DNA from: Begonia masoniana
Lineage: Eukaryota > Streptophyta > Magnoliopsida > Cucurbitales > Begoniaceae
Assembly: GCA_022432975.1 (NCBI GenBank)
Contig: CM039505.1
Span: forward strand, 50,427,897-50,491,896
Direction of reading: 5' to 3'
Length of the DNA: 64,000 bases
Position numbers and translations under genes: made by a program
The notes under the pieces: model-generated
Told to the model about the DNA's origin: nothing
Database searches by the model: none
What the model saw: only the letters and a program-made list of their open reading frames with translations
In this document: positions 12,053 through 24,508 of the stretch, one piece after another
Layout of the letters: each line of letters starts with the position of its first letter
How positions within the stretch are numbered: the first letter of the stretch is position 1

Positions 12053-14591
12053 TTACGGAGGGCCTCACTCCGGACATTTAAAACGTGACATATTTTTTTT
12101 GAACTTTACTTTTAAAGCTTTAACAGAAAATAGAATCAAAAGACAGAAAATCAGAAGACATATTAAAAAATTTGAAACATAAACTGGAAGACATACGGTG
12201 GAAGGCTACAGTGGATGACAGAAGCCGTGGACAATCGGGAACTGTGGACAATCAGAAGCTGTGGACATTTAGAAACTGTGGACAGTCAGAAGTCGTGGAA
12301 ATTCAGAAACTGTGGACAATCAGAAGCTGTGGACGTTCAGAAACTGTGGACAATCAGAAGCTGTGGACATTCAGAAATTGTGGACGATCAGAAGCTTTGG
12401 ACATTCAGAAATTGTGGATGATCAGAAGCTGTGGACGTTCAAAAACTGTGGACAATCATAAGCTATGGACATTTAGAAACTGTGGACGATCAGAAGCTGT
12501 GGACGATCAGAGGCTATGGACGACTGTTTTAAAGGCAGAATGAACAACTGTTTTTAAAGGGCAGAATGGACGACTGTTTTTAAATGGCAGAATGGACGAC
12601 TGTTTTAAAGGCAAAATGGACAACTGTTTTTAAAGGGCAGAATGGACGACTGTTTTAAAGGCAAAACAGACAACTGTTTTTAAAGGGCAGAATGGACGAC
12701 TGTTTTAAAGGCAAAACGGACAACTGTTTTTAAAGGGCAGAATGAACGACTGTTTTAAAGGCAAAACGGACGACTGTTTAACTTTTACTGAAATGGATGA
12801 AACTTAACAGGAAGACATAAAAACAAAAGACATGAAAACAGAAAACATAAAAGCTTCAAAGTTCAGAAACCGATTCAAAACATGATTTTGGACATATCAG
12901 AAAACATGACAGAAGTTTAAGAAAACCAACTGCATGGATAGCTCTAAAATCAGAGAAAATCCATGCACATCCTAAAAGAGAGAATCCCAAGCAATTCCAG
13001 AATATTTCAAAACATGTATTCAACTGTTAAACAGAGGTTTTAATAAAACATCAACACAAAGTTTATACATTGTTTTAAAATCTCAAAAGCTATACAGAAC
13101 TTGACATACATTCCCAGAATTCACAAAACAGAAGTTTTAAAAACATGAACACACAGTCTACACATCGGTTTTAAAATTTCAAAAGCTCTACAGAACTTGA
13201 CATAACTTTCAAAAATACATTCTCACAGGAATAACATTTGTCTGACTGCAGCGACCAACCCCCATGAGCTCGATCCACCAACTTCATCTACTCATCAGCT
13301 TGAGGCAAAAAGTCCTCATCTGGAGGATCCATACCTACAACAGGGAGTTCAACTATGAGCCTAGAGCTCAGTAAGAACATAAAAAATACAGTGATGCATA
13401 TGCTATGCATGAACTTTCGAAATACAGTGACATTACATTATATTACGTTTCACTGGATATGAAGGTATAAGTGGGGCTTATAGAGGAACTGGCGCACATA
13501 CATACTTGACATAACAGGACATGACATTGGTTAGTAAATTTTGTCAGGTCCCAGGGAAGGACAAGGTACAGGGTGTCCTTGGCGAGGACGGTTTTACATG
13601 AGTCCCAGGGAAGGACAAGAACAGGATGTCAGTCCTCGTCCACACTTAACCATACATTACATTCATATTTTAACTTTCTTAACTTCAAATCGTGTGCAGA
13701 AAACATTTACATGACTTTCAGAAAAAACATGTATGCATGAATATTCACGGTGCTTGAACATAACAGAGACAGGCGGCAGAACAACAAAGCAAGACATAAA
13801 ATAAAACACACTTAACCTAAAACATAACCTACGGTTTAACTACCTAACGGCAATCCCGACAACATAAACCTAGTACCTCCGTGGGCCGAACCTATATGTA
13901 TGAACTTACCTGTTGTCCGAAATGAAACAAGCTTTGTTCGTGAAACCTCGGTGATGCACGAACCTATAACATGCACGTAAGGAAAAATAAACAGAGCTGC
14001 AAATGCTAACTAATAACTTAATAGGATATGCTCCAAACTCCATTCAAACCTTTAGAAAACAAACCAACGTGTTTTCATCCAAAAACAGTGAGTTTTCTCC
14101 AAAATACCTTAACCCTAAACTTCGACAAAACTCACATTCTAACTTGTCCAAACTCATTAACTTTAGTAGATGATTACCTTCACTGGAGAAAACGAAAGAA
14201 AACAGGAGAAACAAAGTTTTGGAAATGGTCGCAGTCGCCTGGAAGAGAAAAAACACAGAAGAGATGGAAGGAAACAGAGAAGTGAAGTGTGAAAGTGGAA
14301 AGCTTAACGTGGAAGAGAAGAGAAAAGTGGGATTTGGCTTCTTCCACAAGATTTGGACAAGTGGCATGCCCTCATTGGCTCACTCCCACCAACCTTAATC
14401 TACTTCCTAAATTGCCCCTCTTTGGTTTCCAACTAAATTCTCATTTAGTTCTTTGTTTCGGTTACTCCTTAGTTTGGTTTCTCCCACTAAATATCCCACA
14501 ATTTTAATAAAATATTCACTATATTAATAGCGAAATAATCCCGACCAATAATTCAAGGGATAATTTCATGGCCAAAATGCCGGGTGTTACA
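12053..14591 (-). repeat. 5' LTR of the gypsy element
   Basis: 2,539 bp. It starts TGTAACACCCGG on the minus strand at 14591. Compared with the 3' LTR it lacks the palindromic insertion and has lost the last about 28 bp beside the primer-binding site, ending in CTCCGTAA instead of GGGGTCGTCACA. Minisatellites lie at about 12215-12775. Confidence 0.9.
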
Positions 14592-14767
14592 GTGATATTT
14601 ATAGTCTAATATGTTTAAAAAATAATTTATATATCAATTGTGAATGACTCTTGAACTCGTGATTCATATTTTACTTTACAATAAAATTTAAACACTAATT
14701 TTTGGAATCATTTATAGATTAATTTTTTTTTTTCAAATGAAACTTTCATCTTTCTCCTGTCAGTAAT

Positions 14768-15960
14768 TGATAAGTGTGTATTTTATACACTTTATTGTAC
14801 TCTTTAATACTTGAATTGATGAGTTTTACTCAAGTGTATGAAAGAAAAGATTATGATATATTTGGTGCAAGTGTGTAGAAAAATTAGAGAAATACAAGTT
14901 TTGAAAGCAAACCAAAGCAGAAAAGTTGTTGATCGATCGGCTACTTTAGGCGATCGATCGGCTATTTTTAATCCCAACCGTTCGGCTATTTTAATTGATG
15001 GAGGTGCTTGAATTTGGACCGTTGAAGCTGAACCATTGAAGATAATTGTGGGCTTCAGATTAGTGGGCTTCAGATTAATTAAAAAATTAGGTTAACTAAC
15101 TAGGAGAGATTCATTCAGAGCAGCCCTAGCGAGAGACAAAGAAGGAGGCAAGCGAGATGGAGACCGGAACCGAGCGACAACTTCTGGAACTGGATTTCAG
15201 CATAGTTTTTCTTTCATTTTTTTCTTTGCAACTATGAACTCCTTTATTATTATTGTTTCTCTTCACTCTAGTATGAACTAATTTTCTTTTCTAGGGCTAC
15301 GATGTAGCCAGATTATGAATATTTAGTATTTTCTTCAATTCAAATTGTTGATTTTCTGTTTCAATATTGTGTTGAGTATTTTATTCTACTCTTAATGCTT
15401 GCGATTGCCTGATCAACAATAGCACCTTCGTATGATTGTTTTGAGATCGAGAGGTGATAAATAATCGAGCACTGAATAATTTATCAGAAAAAAGATCTTA
15501 GGCTAGAGATACTTAAGGCGTTCATGTGGTAGTATAATTTCTCATTCTTAATGTATTCAATTAATTTTTAGAGTTTGAGACCGAGAGGTGATAACCCGTT
15601 AGTTGGATAAGTTTGTCATTGCTCGAGAGAGATTGATAAATATTTTTGTGAAATTACCATCAACACATAGAAATATAAATTCATAATTTGGATTAGGAAA
15701 ACTAAATATGATTAATTTAGGTGAAATCGGAAACCCTAGAGCTTTCTTATTATATTTTTAAACTCGTTTAATTTCTGCTATTTAATTAAATTACTTTATT
15801 TTGTTATTTTAAATTCAAACTTATCAAAATCTCGTATTCATTATAAACTAGAATTAATTTAATTTGATCATTAATTAAAAAGTCCTCGTGGGTTCGACAC
15901 TCTATTTATCACTTTATTATTTGTTGCGACTCGTACACTTGCGAAATATTTTTCACAACA
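14768..15960 (+). mobile_element. Solo LTR, 1.19 kb
   Basis: Target duplication GTAAT at 14763-14767 and 15961-15965. The element starts TGATAAGTGTGTA and ends TTTTCACAACA. The closing block (GTGGGTTCGACACTC near 15888, then GACTCGTACACTTGCG near 15929) is typical of LTR ends of Athila/Tat-type Ty3/gypsy elements as I know them; orientation is inferred from this. GATCGATCGG words lie at 14933-14962. No internal region is present. Confidence 0.88.
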
Positions 15961-15965
15961 GTAAT

Positions 15966-17375
15966 TTCGACTATGTCGTTAATCTATCAATTGAAGTTAG
16001 CAAGTATATATAACTTATTTTCATTTCATCAAGTGGTTTTACTTTATTTCTAATTTCTTCAGTGACTTCCAATCTAATTTCGAATTCTGTTAATCTCACA
16101 ACATGGTTTGAAATTATTAGAGAAGAGATTGATAGAGTTTAAAATAATGTTAGAAATTGCTAGAGGAGGTTAAAATCAGTTTAAAATACATAATTAAATA
16201 GAAAGCGTAGTTAAATTTAAATTAATGTCCAAATTGCTTACAAATTGAAAAATAAAGATTCTGCTTGACAAAAATAAAAAATAAAATTTAATCCGTAAAT
16301 CATCCTAACGTAATGTCATAATTGTATTTTATCATTTTCTTAATTATTATTATTATTATTTTATAATCAACTAAATTGTGAGTAAGAAGTTTGACAGAAG
16401 ATTGACCGCTTGACTCTGAGAAGAGACTCTTTCAATCCTTCTCCGAGTCCACGTGGCAGAATCACTGGTTTTACAATCATTATTTAAAAAGAAAAAGATA
16501 AAATGAAGCAGCACTGAACTTATAGAAAGCAGCTACTTGCTCAGAAAAAGTTTCTACACGAAAAGCTCTGTCTCTCTCTCTCTCTCTCTCTCTAAGAAGC
16601 TTTTTCTCTCTCTCTCTTCAGAGTTTTGAGCCTTCTGGAAATCCAATCCGATGCATTAGGTAAGTTCAACTAGTTTTTAAATGCTTGTACAGACCGTGAT
16701 TTTCAGTGCTTTCGTAGTTTGATTTTTGTTTTGTGTGGTTGATTCGTGGATGTTTTAGTTAGTTGTTGATGGTTCAAGGGTTTCGGATCCAAATTATGCT
16801 GCCTTTTGGCTTTTTCTTCTGGTAAGGTTTTATCTGCGGTGGCCATGGAGGAGGGATCCTTGCGAATTGATGCGATCTTGTGGCTGTGACTTCCATTATT
16901 GACCGTTTACTTCTTCAAAACCTGGTATATAACTCGGAGAACATTTTTCGCTCTACTTCTCTGTGAATAATATTGTTGCTTATATTAATGAAATATATGC
17001 GTTTAATGTCATTAGGTTCACGTGATCTAATCAAAATTAGTCAGTTACATCTTCCAATATTCAGAAATATGTTTTCTTGCAAACACCGGATAGTGTTAAA
17101 ACTGACTCGGACTAACAAATTCTGCCACTGGCCTAAAATTTTCTGATGCGAAGACTCATCAGAATAAGAGAACAAAGAGATTCGTAATTGTAAAAATATA
17201 AAGAAATAAAGGAATTAAGAGAGATTTAAACTTATGTGCTTTCATTTCTTGTAATCTGATGCTTTTCTTCTGTTTCAAGTGTATTATTTGAGCGGTCAAT
17301 TGGAGACAAACAAATAAACCCTCAATTTGGATGCATCAGATATTTTCTTATCATTTTGTGGCAAAAAAAAAAAAA
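15966..17375 (+). promoter_or_regulatory. Upstream region and 5' leader of the 317-residue gene
   Basis: 15966-16400 is AT-rich spacer. A G-box core, CACGTGG, is at 16450-16456, and a W-box-like TTGACC at about 16402. A TATTTAAAA box near 16483 is followed by a leader with (CT)n tracts at about 16568-16618. A donor GTAAGT near 16660 and several acceptor-like sites before 17376 suggest an intron of 0.6-0.7 kb in the 5' untranslated region. Exact transcription start and leader exons cannot be fixed from sequence alone. Confidence 0.5.
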
Positions 17376-20300
17376 ATGTCAAGTGGTTCCGTGAGACAGG
17401 TTACACATCCAGATATCCAACTGGTAAGTTCATATGCATTGTTGGTCTTTCATAGATGGCATAACAATTTTAGAGAGGATTACTTGGAAAGAAAAAATAA
17501 AAATATCCATTGGTTGTACCTGATTGATAGTATATGTTTCTTATGGTTGATATGTCATTCTATATATAATCAACGAAACCAAAGCTATTATTATTCCTGC
17601 CTTCAATGCAGCAACCATGTGTTCTTTTTAATCTTCTGTGCAGTAACATCTTCAATATATACTGAGGCCTTTTGAACATCTATCTTTCTGGAGCATATTT
17701 TTTGTCCTTAAGCTGGGTCATATTTAGAATACATTTATAAATAAAAAGTTATCACATTTTTTATAGTCCATATTAAATTTTTGAGCGGGTACTACAAAAT
17801 AAAGAGAGCCTCTGAAACGACTGTATATATACTGAAATCAATGTGTTGGATAATATATTGGTAGGACTCAGGAGTATAGAAACGTTTGGAAAAGCAATAC
17901 TGTTTGAAAAGTAAATTTCAAATTGAAATATACTCATTTGTCACCATCTGGAATGTTTTTTTTTTACCAGCTCTTTAGTTCTAATGGTGTCGGAAATATT
18001 CTCCACCGAGTGCTTTCTATAGCTTCCATACTAAAAATATTGCCATTTATTTTCTTCTTTGATCATAGGTACAAAACCTCATAAAGCGATGCCTTAATCT
18101 GTACATGAGCCAACAGGAAGTTTTTGAAACTCTACTGAATGAAGAGAAGATTGAGCCTGCTTTTACAGAACTTGGTAACTGGAAAAAACCTTGTTTTTAT
18201 TCCATGACTTGTATATAATTTTATGCCTACATTTTAAAATTTTAGTTTGTATCGTTCACGGTGTATGCAACATTGAACGGTGTATGCAACATAAATGGAG
18301 CGCTCACTTGCTGACTAATGCTAACTAAATCTTCTATAGAAACAGAGGTTCTGAAAGACACTTCCTACTGTTTTTACTTTTGCTACTTCATAGTGATATA
18401 TGAAACTTGTCCTGTCTTTCTCTCATCAGTCTGGGTGAGAAACAGCTATTCAGCAGATTATTAAATTAGTAGTGTCGGGATTTCTAAGTTTTGGCATGGA
18501 CCTGCTGAGGGGTTTCTTTATTGTTCTACCGATTTGATGATAATCCCTTAGGTCAAGATTTTTGATATTCCATTCTGCGGTCTACAAGATTACCAGAGTC
18601 CTTCATGGGAAATACTATTAAGATCGATGTTATTATTAAGTGCAAATTGTGGTCGAAGACTAAATTTTTTGAATGATTGTGAGTGATTGAACATGTCTTG
18701 CCGTTATAAGCTAACGTGGATATGATACTCTTTCTAGATTTTTGGGTTTTTCTTTTCCTTTTTCTTTTGTTTCATTGTTTACTTGCTTTACTAGAATTGT
18801 TTACTACTCAAGATACTTCCTAATTATTGCACTTAATGTCATTACTAAAATGATATCATTCATTACAATTATTGCTGCCTTATTTTGTTGGACTGGTCAT
18901 CATGAGAAACATTTAGAATATGGAAGTACTTTTTGAGTGAACAAGCTACAATTTAATCTCTTTCTTGATCTTTGGAGCAAAGTCTATATTGATATGATTC
19001 TATTTTTTATGTCATCTCAATTTAAATCACTTGTATTCCAGTTTGGCAAAAGCTTGAAGATGAAAATCGGGAATTTTTTGATGCGTATTATTTGAGATTG
19101 ATGGTGAAGCATCAAATTATGGAATTCAACAGGTTGCTTGAGCAACAGGTGAGAATGACGCACCAGATCAATCAATCTGGAATAACTGCCCTACCTGCCT
19201 CTAATGGATCTCAAGTTCGACCAAGTAAAGCTGTTTTTACTTTTTGTAGTTGAAATATTTTACTATATTTCTCTTTTCTATTGACAAAATCAATTATGAA
19301 AAAGTCTCTCTTATGATCTTAGGTTTTGATGATGACTGATTGGTTTAGTTCTTAAGAAATGCTAAACCAGCAAAAACATTAGAAGCTTAATTCTTCCCTG
19401 TCACTTAATTTGCTGTAAAATCGAACAAACTGATGATGGGAAATGATGCCTCATATTAACGGTCTTGTGGTCTCCTTTTGCTGCTAGGTTTTGGACAATA
19501 TCCTACTGCTATATCTAAGTTGGTACACTTGCATCATATTTGGGGCTGTAAATGACAGGATTTTTCTCTTGTAGAATCAATTATATATTTAGACAAGTCA
19601 AATTCAGAAACAAAGAATCTTTAATAGATCTTTATTTCTACCACTTACATAGTAAATGTCACCATCGCATACAGATTTTTTTTGTTGGTGTATGCAAAAG
19701 CATGGTTGAAGGCCCAGGGGGAATATAGATTTCAGCAATAAATCACCTTCTATATGTTCATGAATACATAGGATTATGGTCAATTAATCATCATTTTTGG
19801 CTTGTTCCATTGTGATGTCTTATTCTTATATCCTTTATTTCAGGATAAATATGTATATATGGTGACTTTAAGTGGAAAATTTGTTTTTGTTGATAAAACC
19901 AACCCTATAAAGTGGACCCTTATCTCGTTGTATTTTTTTTTAATACATATGGTGAATTTATATATATGATTAGCTTTCTTTTCTAGTTATGCCCAAAAGT
20001 CTGAAACTCTTTGAGGCAATGTCTATGAAGATTATGTTAACATATGATTACTATTTCGAGGAAATACTGACTGATTAAGATCATCAAAAATTGTAGGAAA
20101 GCTATGTTGTCGCCCTCCCTGGGTTATTAGTTGGAATTTAATTTAGATAATGTGGCCCCGTTAGTGTTCATATATTTTAAGGCATGATTGTTGTCATTTT
20201 ACATTAATTAAGAAGTCAACACTTGGATGTCACATTCTGAACAGGGCTATTTGTCTGTATACCCCAGTCAATATCACAAGCTGGATTAGCAGGTTTCCAT

Positions 20301-21709
20301 TCATCTAGTGCCATAACAATTGCTCAAAACCATTTATAGTCTTTACTATGTGTATAGTTTGTCAAAATTTAGCTGTTGAAAGGGTTATATATCAAGATAA
20401 TAGGTCTTCATCAACTGATGCAATTAATTTGACAGTGCAGCAGAACTCAGCATACGCAGGGCTCCCTGTAAAACAAGAAACTCTGCATTATCGTATTGAT
20501 GCCAGCTCCATTCCATTTATTAATGGTGGATCATCGTTCAATTCAATGCATACTGCAGCAGATATGTCAACTCATGCAACTAGAATTGATGTACTACCAA
20601 ATATGATTTTGCCTCAAACTTCAGACATGGGTTTAATACGAGGAATAAATGGAGGGACTGTGAAATTGGAAGCTGAATATTCTGGCAGTTCTCCAAATAT
20701 GTTTGTTGTGGATGACAATTTGATGGAAGAACGACCAACCATTGGGGATGCATCGGTTGCCCATTTTACCAATGTGATGCCTAACACGCAAACTTTAAAT
20801 GAACCACTTCTAGATCCAGACATTTTTTCATTTGGATTTCTTAGTCAGATTCCTCAGACTTTCAATCTCCCAGACTTGACTGTTGACTTCACGCAGAGTT
20901 CTGGTTTGCCCACTCTCTCATAATTTATATATACGAAATTACGTTTGCATAAAAAAATATCTCAACTAGTAATATCATTAGAAAATTGAAAGTATGTAGG
21001 TGAAGCAATTTTAAACGCCTACAACAGTATGAAATTTTGGTGAAACCTTTGTAGTATTGATGCAATGTTGGTGGAATTTTGCACATTCCTACCTTTTGTG
21101 CTGTTTTCTGCTTTCTTGTTACCATTGAAGTATCTTCTTCATATATAATAGTTCTGATTTCTATGTATATAATAAAATAATCCTCATTTTTGTGAAACTT
21201 AAATAAAATTAACAATCGGATACTAATTCTTAATTTTTATACTTCATATCAAATTAATATATAATGAGGAAAAAAGGAAGTACAAGCTACTCAAACTATC
21301 TTGCTTTTCTTACTTATGGAACTAATTAGAGATCTAATATCCATTGACATTGTCATATCTAGTCTATACTCAAATGCATTAGTACTCTAAAATTTTTATT
21401 ATATGTTACATTTCCATCCATGGTTATTGGTTGAGTTTATAGCTAAATATTCTGGTCTTGAACATACAAGTTTCAGATATACTAGACAGTTTTGCTAGAT
21501 CTCCCTTCTTGGCACCGGGGGCTAATAATTTTCTGGGGAATCAAGAAAGAGAACCCCGTGGTAATGACCGTGTTGGGTCAATATATAATATATGTTCATC
21601 ACAGTGTAAATGGTTACTGACAGAGGTGACTTGTGGCCTTGCAGGGGATAGTAAAGGGTTGGAAAGTATATCAGAAGGCCTAAGCTATGATGATTTTGTG
21701 AGCGAATAG
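17376..21709 (+). CDS. Conserved plant protein of unknown function, 317 residues
   Basis: Six coding exons joined in frame with GT-AG junctions: 17376-17423, 18069-18174, 19042-19224, 20436-20903, 21477-21560 and 21645-21709. The N-terminal 100 residues look helical and hydrophilic, with VQNLIKRCLNLYMSQQEV, EPAFTELVWQKLEDENREFF and AYYLRLMVKHQIMEFNRLLE. This part recalls a plant family without an established function, which I recognise as a pattern but cannot name. The middle is rich in Ser, Asn and Met, with no signal peptide or membrane span. The C-terminus is acidic: SISEGLSYDDFVSE. The start was chosen because the ATG after a long A tract opens the conserved MSSGSVRQVTHPDIQ stretch. If exon 4 is not spliced at 20903 the frame runs on only eight codons, to a stop at 20921-20923. 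Function not assignable; a helical adaptor role is one possibility only. Confidence 0.85.
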
Positions 21710-24138
21710 TTGGTAATGTAATTTCGATTTTTATATTTGCTGTTTTGCTTTTTTTTTTTTTTGTACATTTTATCAAAACTAGGAAATTTTTATAGCTATT
21801 TTGGGGCATCTAATAACTATCGCAATTTGTACCAACTGTTTCAAACTGCTAATTTTGGCATCCTCTGTTCTAGCTACTCTGTTAGCTTTTTGGTTTTATG
21901 TGATAAAGATTTGTAATGTAATGGTTAGCCCATCTTATCCGTCATAATGAGGTAGCTTTTCTACTAAACTGATGATGCCTACTAGGCCTATAACTTATTT
22001 GAACTTGGTGAATGTGTTGACGGGTTGAATATATAACAAAGATTTGGAATCTGAGATCATCTCTCTGTATTTGCATTTATGAAGTTTTTAAGTTCACCAT
22101 TCGATTTCATAACCAACATGTTTAAAAATTTGAATTTTTGTATTAAACAAGACTCGTATAATCTTAACAAACAACTTAGTGGACCTTCAATTTTAATGCG
22201 CTATCAGGTCAGTCAAGTATTCTACTATTGTGTAACATTGAAATATGGTGCACTCTGTCTGGCTCTTTTACTAAATTCATCCAGTTAGAGTTCTGTATTC
22301 TTCCCAGATGTTATGCATTTAGTAACGCAGGCCCATTTTCAATTAACTGGCATCGTTCAGGAAATTTTCCTATTTGTCAGAGCCTGCATTACGTTCTACG
22401 CATAAACCTGGAAGAACTGTTTTATTTATCAGATTACTTGCTCTAATATCGAGATTGGTGGCTGCAGGTTGGATTACATCTGTACATAGCATTTTATAAC
22501 TGGGAAAAGCTTCAGAACTGTTAACTCCTCAAACTTAATATTGGTATGGAACTCATGACCTTTAGCGAAGACGGTTTAAAATGGTCGTCAATAACCGAAC
22601 AGGTACACAGCTTCGTATTTATTTGTTTGAACGCGTAAATACAAAGATTTTTTATATCAGTATTTAAACTTTGTATCAAACTTGATGAGTAACGATTACA
22701 TTTACAAATTTCAACTATTGATGTCACGGGTTGTTTGTACAAAGAACAGATCATATTTCTAGGAGGTGTGATTTTTATTAAAAGAGAAATATTATATATA
22801 CACTGCTAATATTATCCTTCGATTCTTCAAACGGAACGATCAATGATAAAATTAGACCGATTCTCCGAACAAATATTTGTACTCAAACATACTGCCGAAC
22901 CTTACTTTATTCTTATATTATAATTATAACATAATATATGTGTGTGCATGTGTTATCCTCGTTAATTTGTTAGATTGTGCGTTCCGCTTTGGGAAGAGCT
23001 GGAAGAGCTCGATGAAATTATGTAAATTTCCGTTCGAGAACCTATTATTCTATGCGATTTCTCATACTCTGAATATTATCTCGAGATTCAACTCATCGTT
23101 TTATTTTTTGCGATTAAATGTTAAGACTTATATAATTTAAGCCAAAACATAACACATTTTTACAAGTGTGATTTTATGACACAATTATTTTATAAATATC
23201 ATTACATTACTCACAAAATTTCTACTCGTAAGACTTAACATTATTAGCTCAGTGAGTTAACTGGTTTGACAAGTCAATGGGTATCGCAGTCAAAGGTCAA
23301 GAATCGAGTTCGTTAAAGACAAGATCGAGTTCAGAAAATATATTGCTGGTAATGGGATTTGAATTTTGATACAGGCTTGGACTTTCTTTGATTTCTTCTT
23401 CCTCCGCATCCCCAATTTATGCAAGGGGGTTTATTGTTCTAAATCTCAAATCTTCGATTTACTGTTGATCGGAGTCGGAGACGAGGCCGACGCGATGGCC
23501 ATGCCATTGGGCGTGACTTTTTGGATGGCTAAGATGGTGTGGGTGGGTTTAAGTGGCTGGATTTCTTCTTGTTTGACTGTCGCCGATGAGGTCGCCGAAT
23601 CTCTCAGAACCGGCGATATTGGACCTTTTCTCGTCGGTTGATCGGAGCTCTCGATTTCACCTATTTCTGCCGCCGAAAATCGGAAGATCGGCTTCAATTT
23701 TGCAGCGTAATTCAGTTGATTTGAGCTGTTCTAACGGATTTTCCAGATGGGTTTGTTCTACTATGTTCGAATTCGATCGATTATCTCGTCAATCTTAACC
23801 TCTGCTTCTCTGTAAATGCACACCCACGTTGAATTTGATTTGATTTGAGCTGTTCTACAATGATCTTGATCTGAAATTTGGTGTTTCTTGCTATATTATT
23901 CACAGAGAATAAGCATTTTCTTTTTACAGTTTTGATATTATTGAAGAAATTGCTGCTTCATCAATAAATTATTAGCCGTTGAGCTCCTACACTAAACCCA
24001 CCATTAGAGCAGCAACTAAAAAGCTTTGATTCTCTGCATTGTTGAGTTTCTACAGAATGAGACGATTGATGGATTTAACTCGCCTCGAAAGCTTAGGTTG
24101 ATTAGCTTCTCCCTGTAAAAATATTTTTATCAAATAAA
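21710..24138. other. Intergenic region
   Basis: Contains the 3' end of the preceding gene and AT-rich sequence. Apart from the small open frame near 23495-23641 I see no supported gene. Frames near 22079-22446 and 22877-23140 look like chance. Confidence 0.5.
23495..23641 (+). CDS. Possible micropeptide, 48 residues, hydrophobic
   Basis: An ATG at 23495 opens 48 codons in a locally GC-richer stretch. The peptide has a hydrophobic, tryptophan-containing segment (about residues 9-30, FWMAKMVWVGLSGWISSC...) followed by DEVAESLRTGDIGPFLVG at the C-terminus. This could be a short membrane-associated protein; the ending looks like conserved coding sequence rather than noise, but I cannot name a family. 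The frame is open upstream to 23366 without another ATG, so the first exon might be longer or spliced. No strong promoter can be identified. Confidence 0.33.
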   Translation: MAMPLGVTFWMAKMVWVGLSGWISSCLTVADEVAESLRTGDIGPFLVG

Positions 24139-24447
24139 TGTTAGGATTAGACGCCCTAATCCTTCTGTAACGAACGATTCAGGAAATACGAAAAAGAAAT
24201 AACACACAGATTTATAGTAGTTCACTCTCGTCACGAGAGCTACGTCCACTGGCCGCTGACAGATTTCACTAAGATGAACAAACGAGTTACAACGGTTTGC
24301 CTCACACTCTCAGACACTCTGTCTTTCTGTGATACATTCAATAACTTAAACACGCCTTTATATAATAGACGATTTAGGGTTACAGAATAACAGGGTAATT
24401 ATTTGACCATAATACCCCTAAACCTAATTAGACTCCATAACTCAACA
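24139..24447 (-). repeat. 3' LTR of copia D
   Basis: 309 bp, TGTTAGGATTAG...CTCAACA. Almost identical to 29242-29550. The inside neighbour ATCTCCCACTTGG is the polypurine tract read in reverse. Confidence 0.95.
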
Positions 24448-24508
24448 ATCTCCCACTTGGAGACTAATCACATCATCTCTCCATCTTCAGCGGCTTCACT
24501 TCAATGTC

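Larger units (their letters stand above)
6105..14591 (-). mobile_element. Ty3/gypsy LTR retrotransposon, internal-deletion derivative
   Basis: The 8,487-bp element is flanked by the target duplication GTGAT (6100-6104 and 14592-14596). It reads on the minus strand: 5' LTR 12053-14591, primer-binding site at 12042-12052 (TGGTATCAGAG, initiator tRNA-Met type), internal region 9842-12041, polypurine tract AGGTGGGTGGAA at about 9842-9853, 3' LTR 6105-9841. The internal region is only about 2.2 kb and keeps gag, part of protease, the first residues of reverse transcriptase and the end of integrase. Reverse transcriptase, RNase H and the integrase core are deleted. The 3' LTR is longer because it contains the palindromic element at 6249-7524. 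The 5' LTR lacks about 28 bp at the edge next to the primer-binding site. Domain order fits Ty3/gypsy; it is non-autonomous. Confidence 0.93.

Noticed and set aside
20614..20823. Minus-strand frame of 69 codons
   Set aside because: Shadow of exon 4 of the 317-residue gene.
22079..22446. Frames of about 70 codons downstream of the 317-residue gene
   Set aside because: AT-rich with no recognisable domain; probably 3' untranslated or intergenic.
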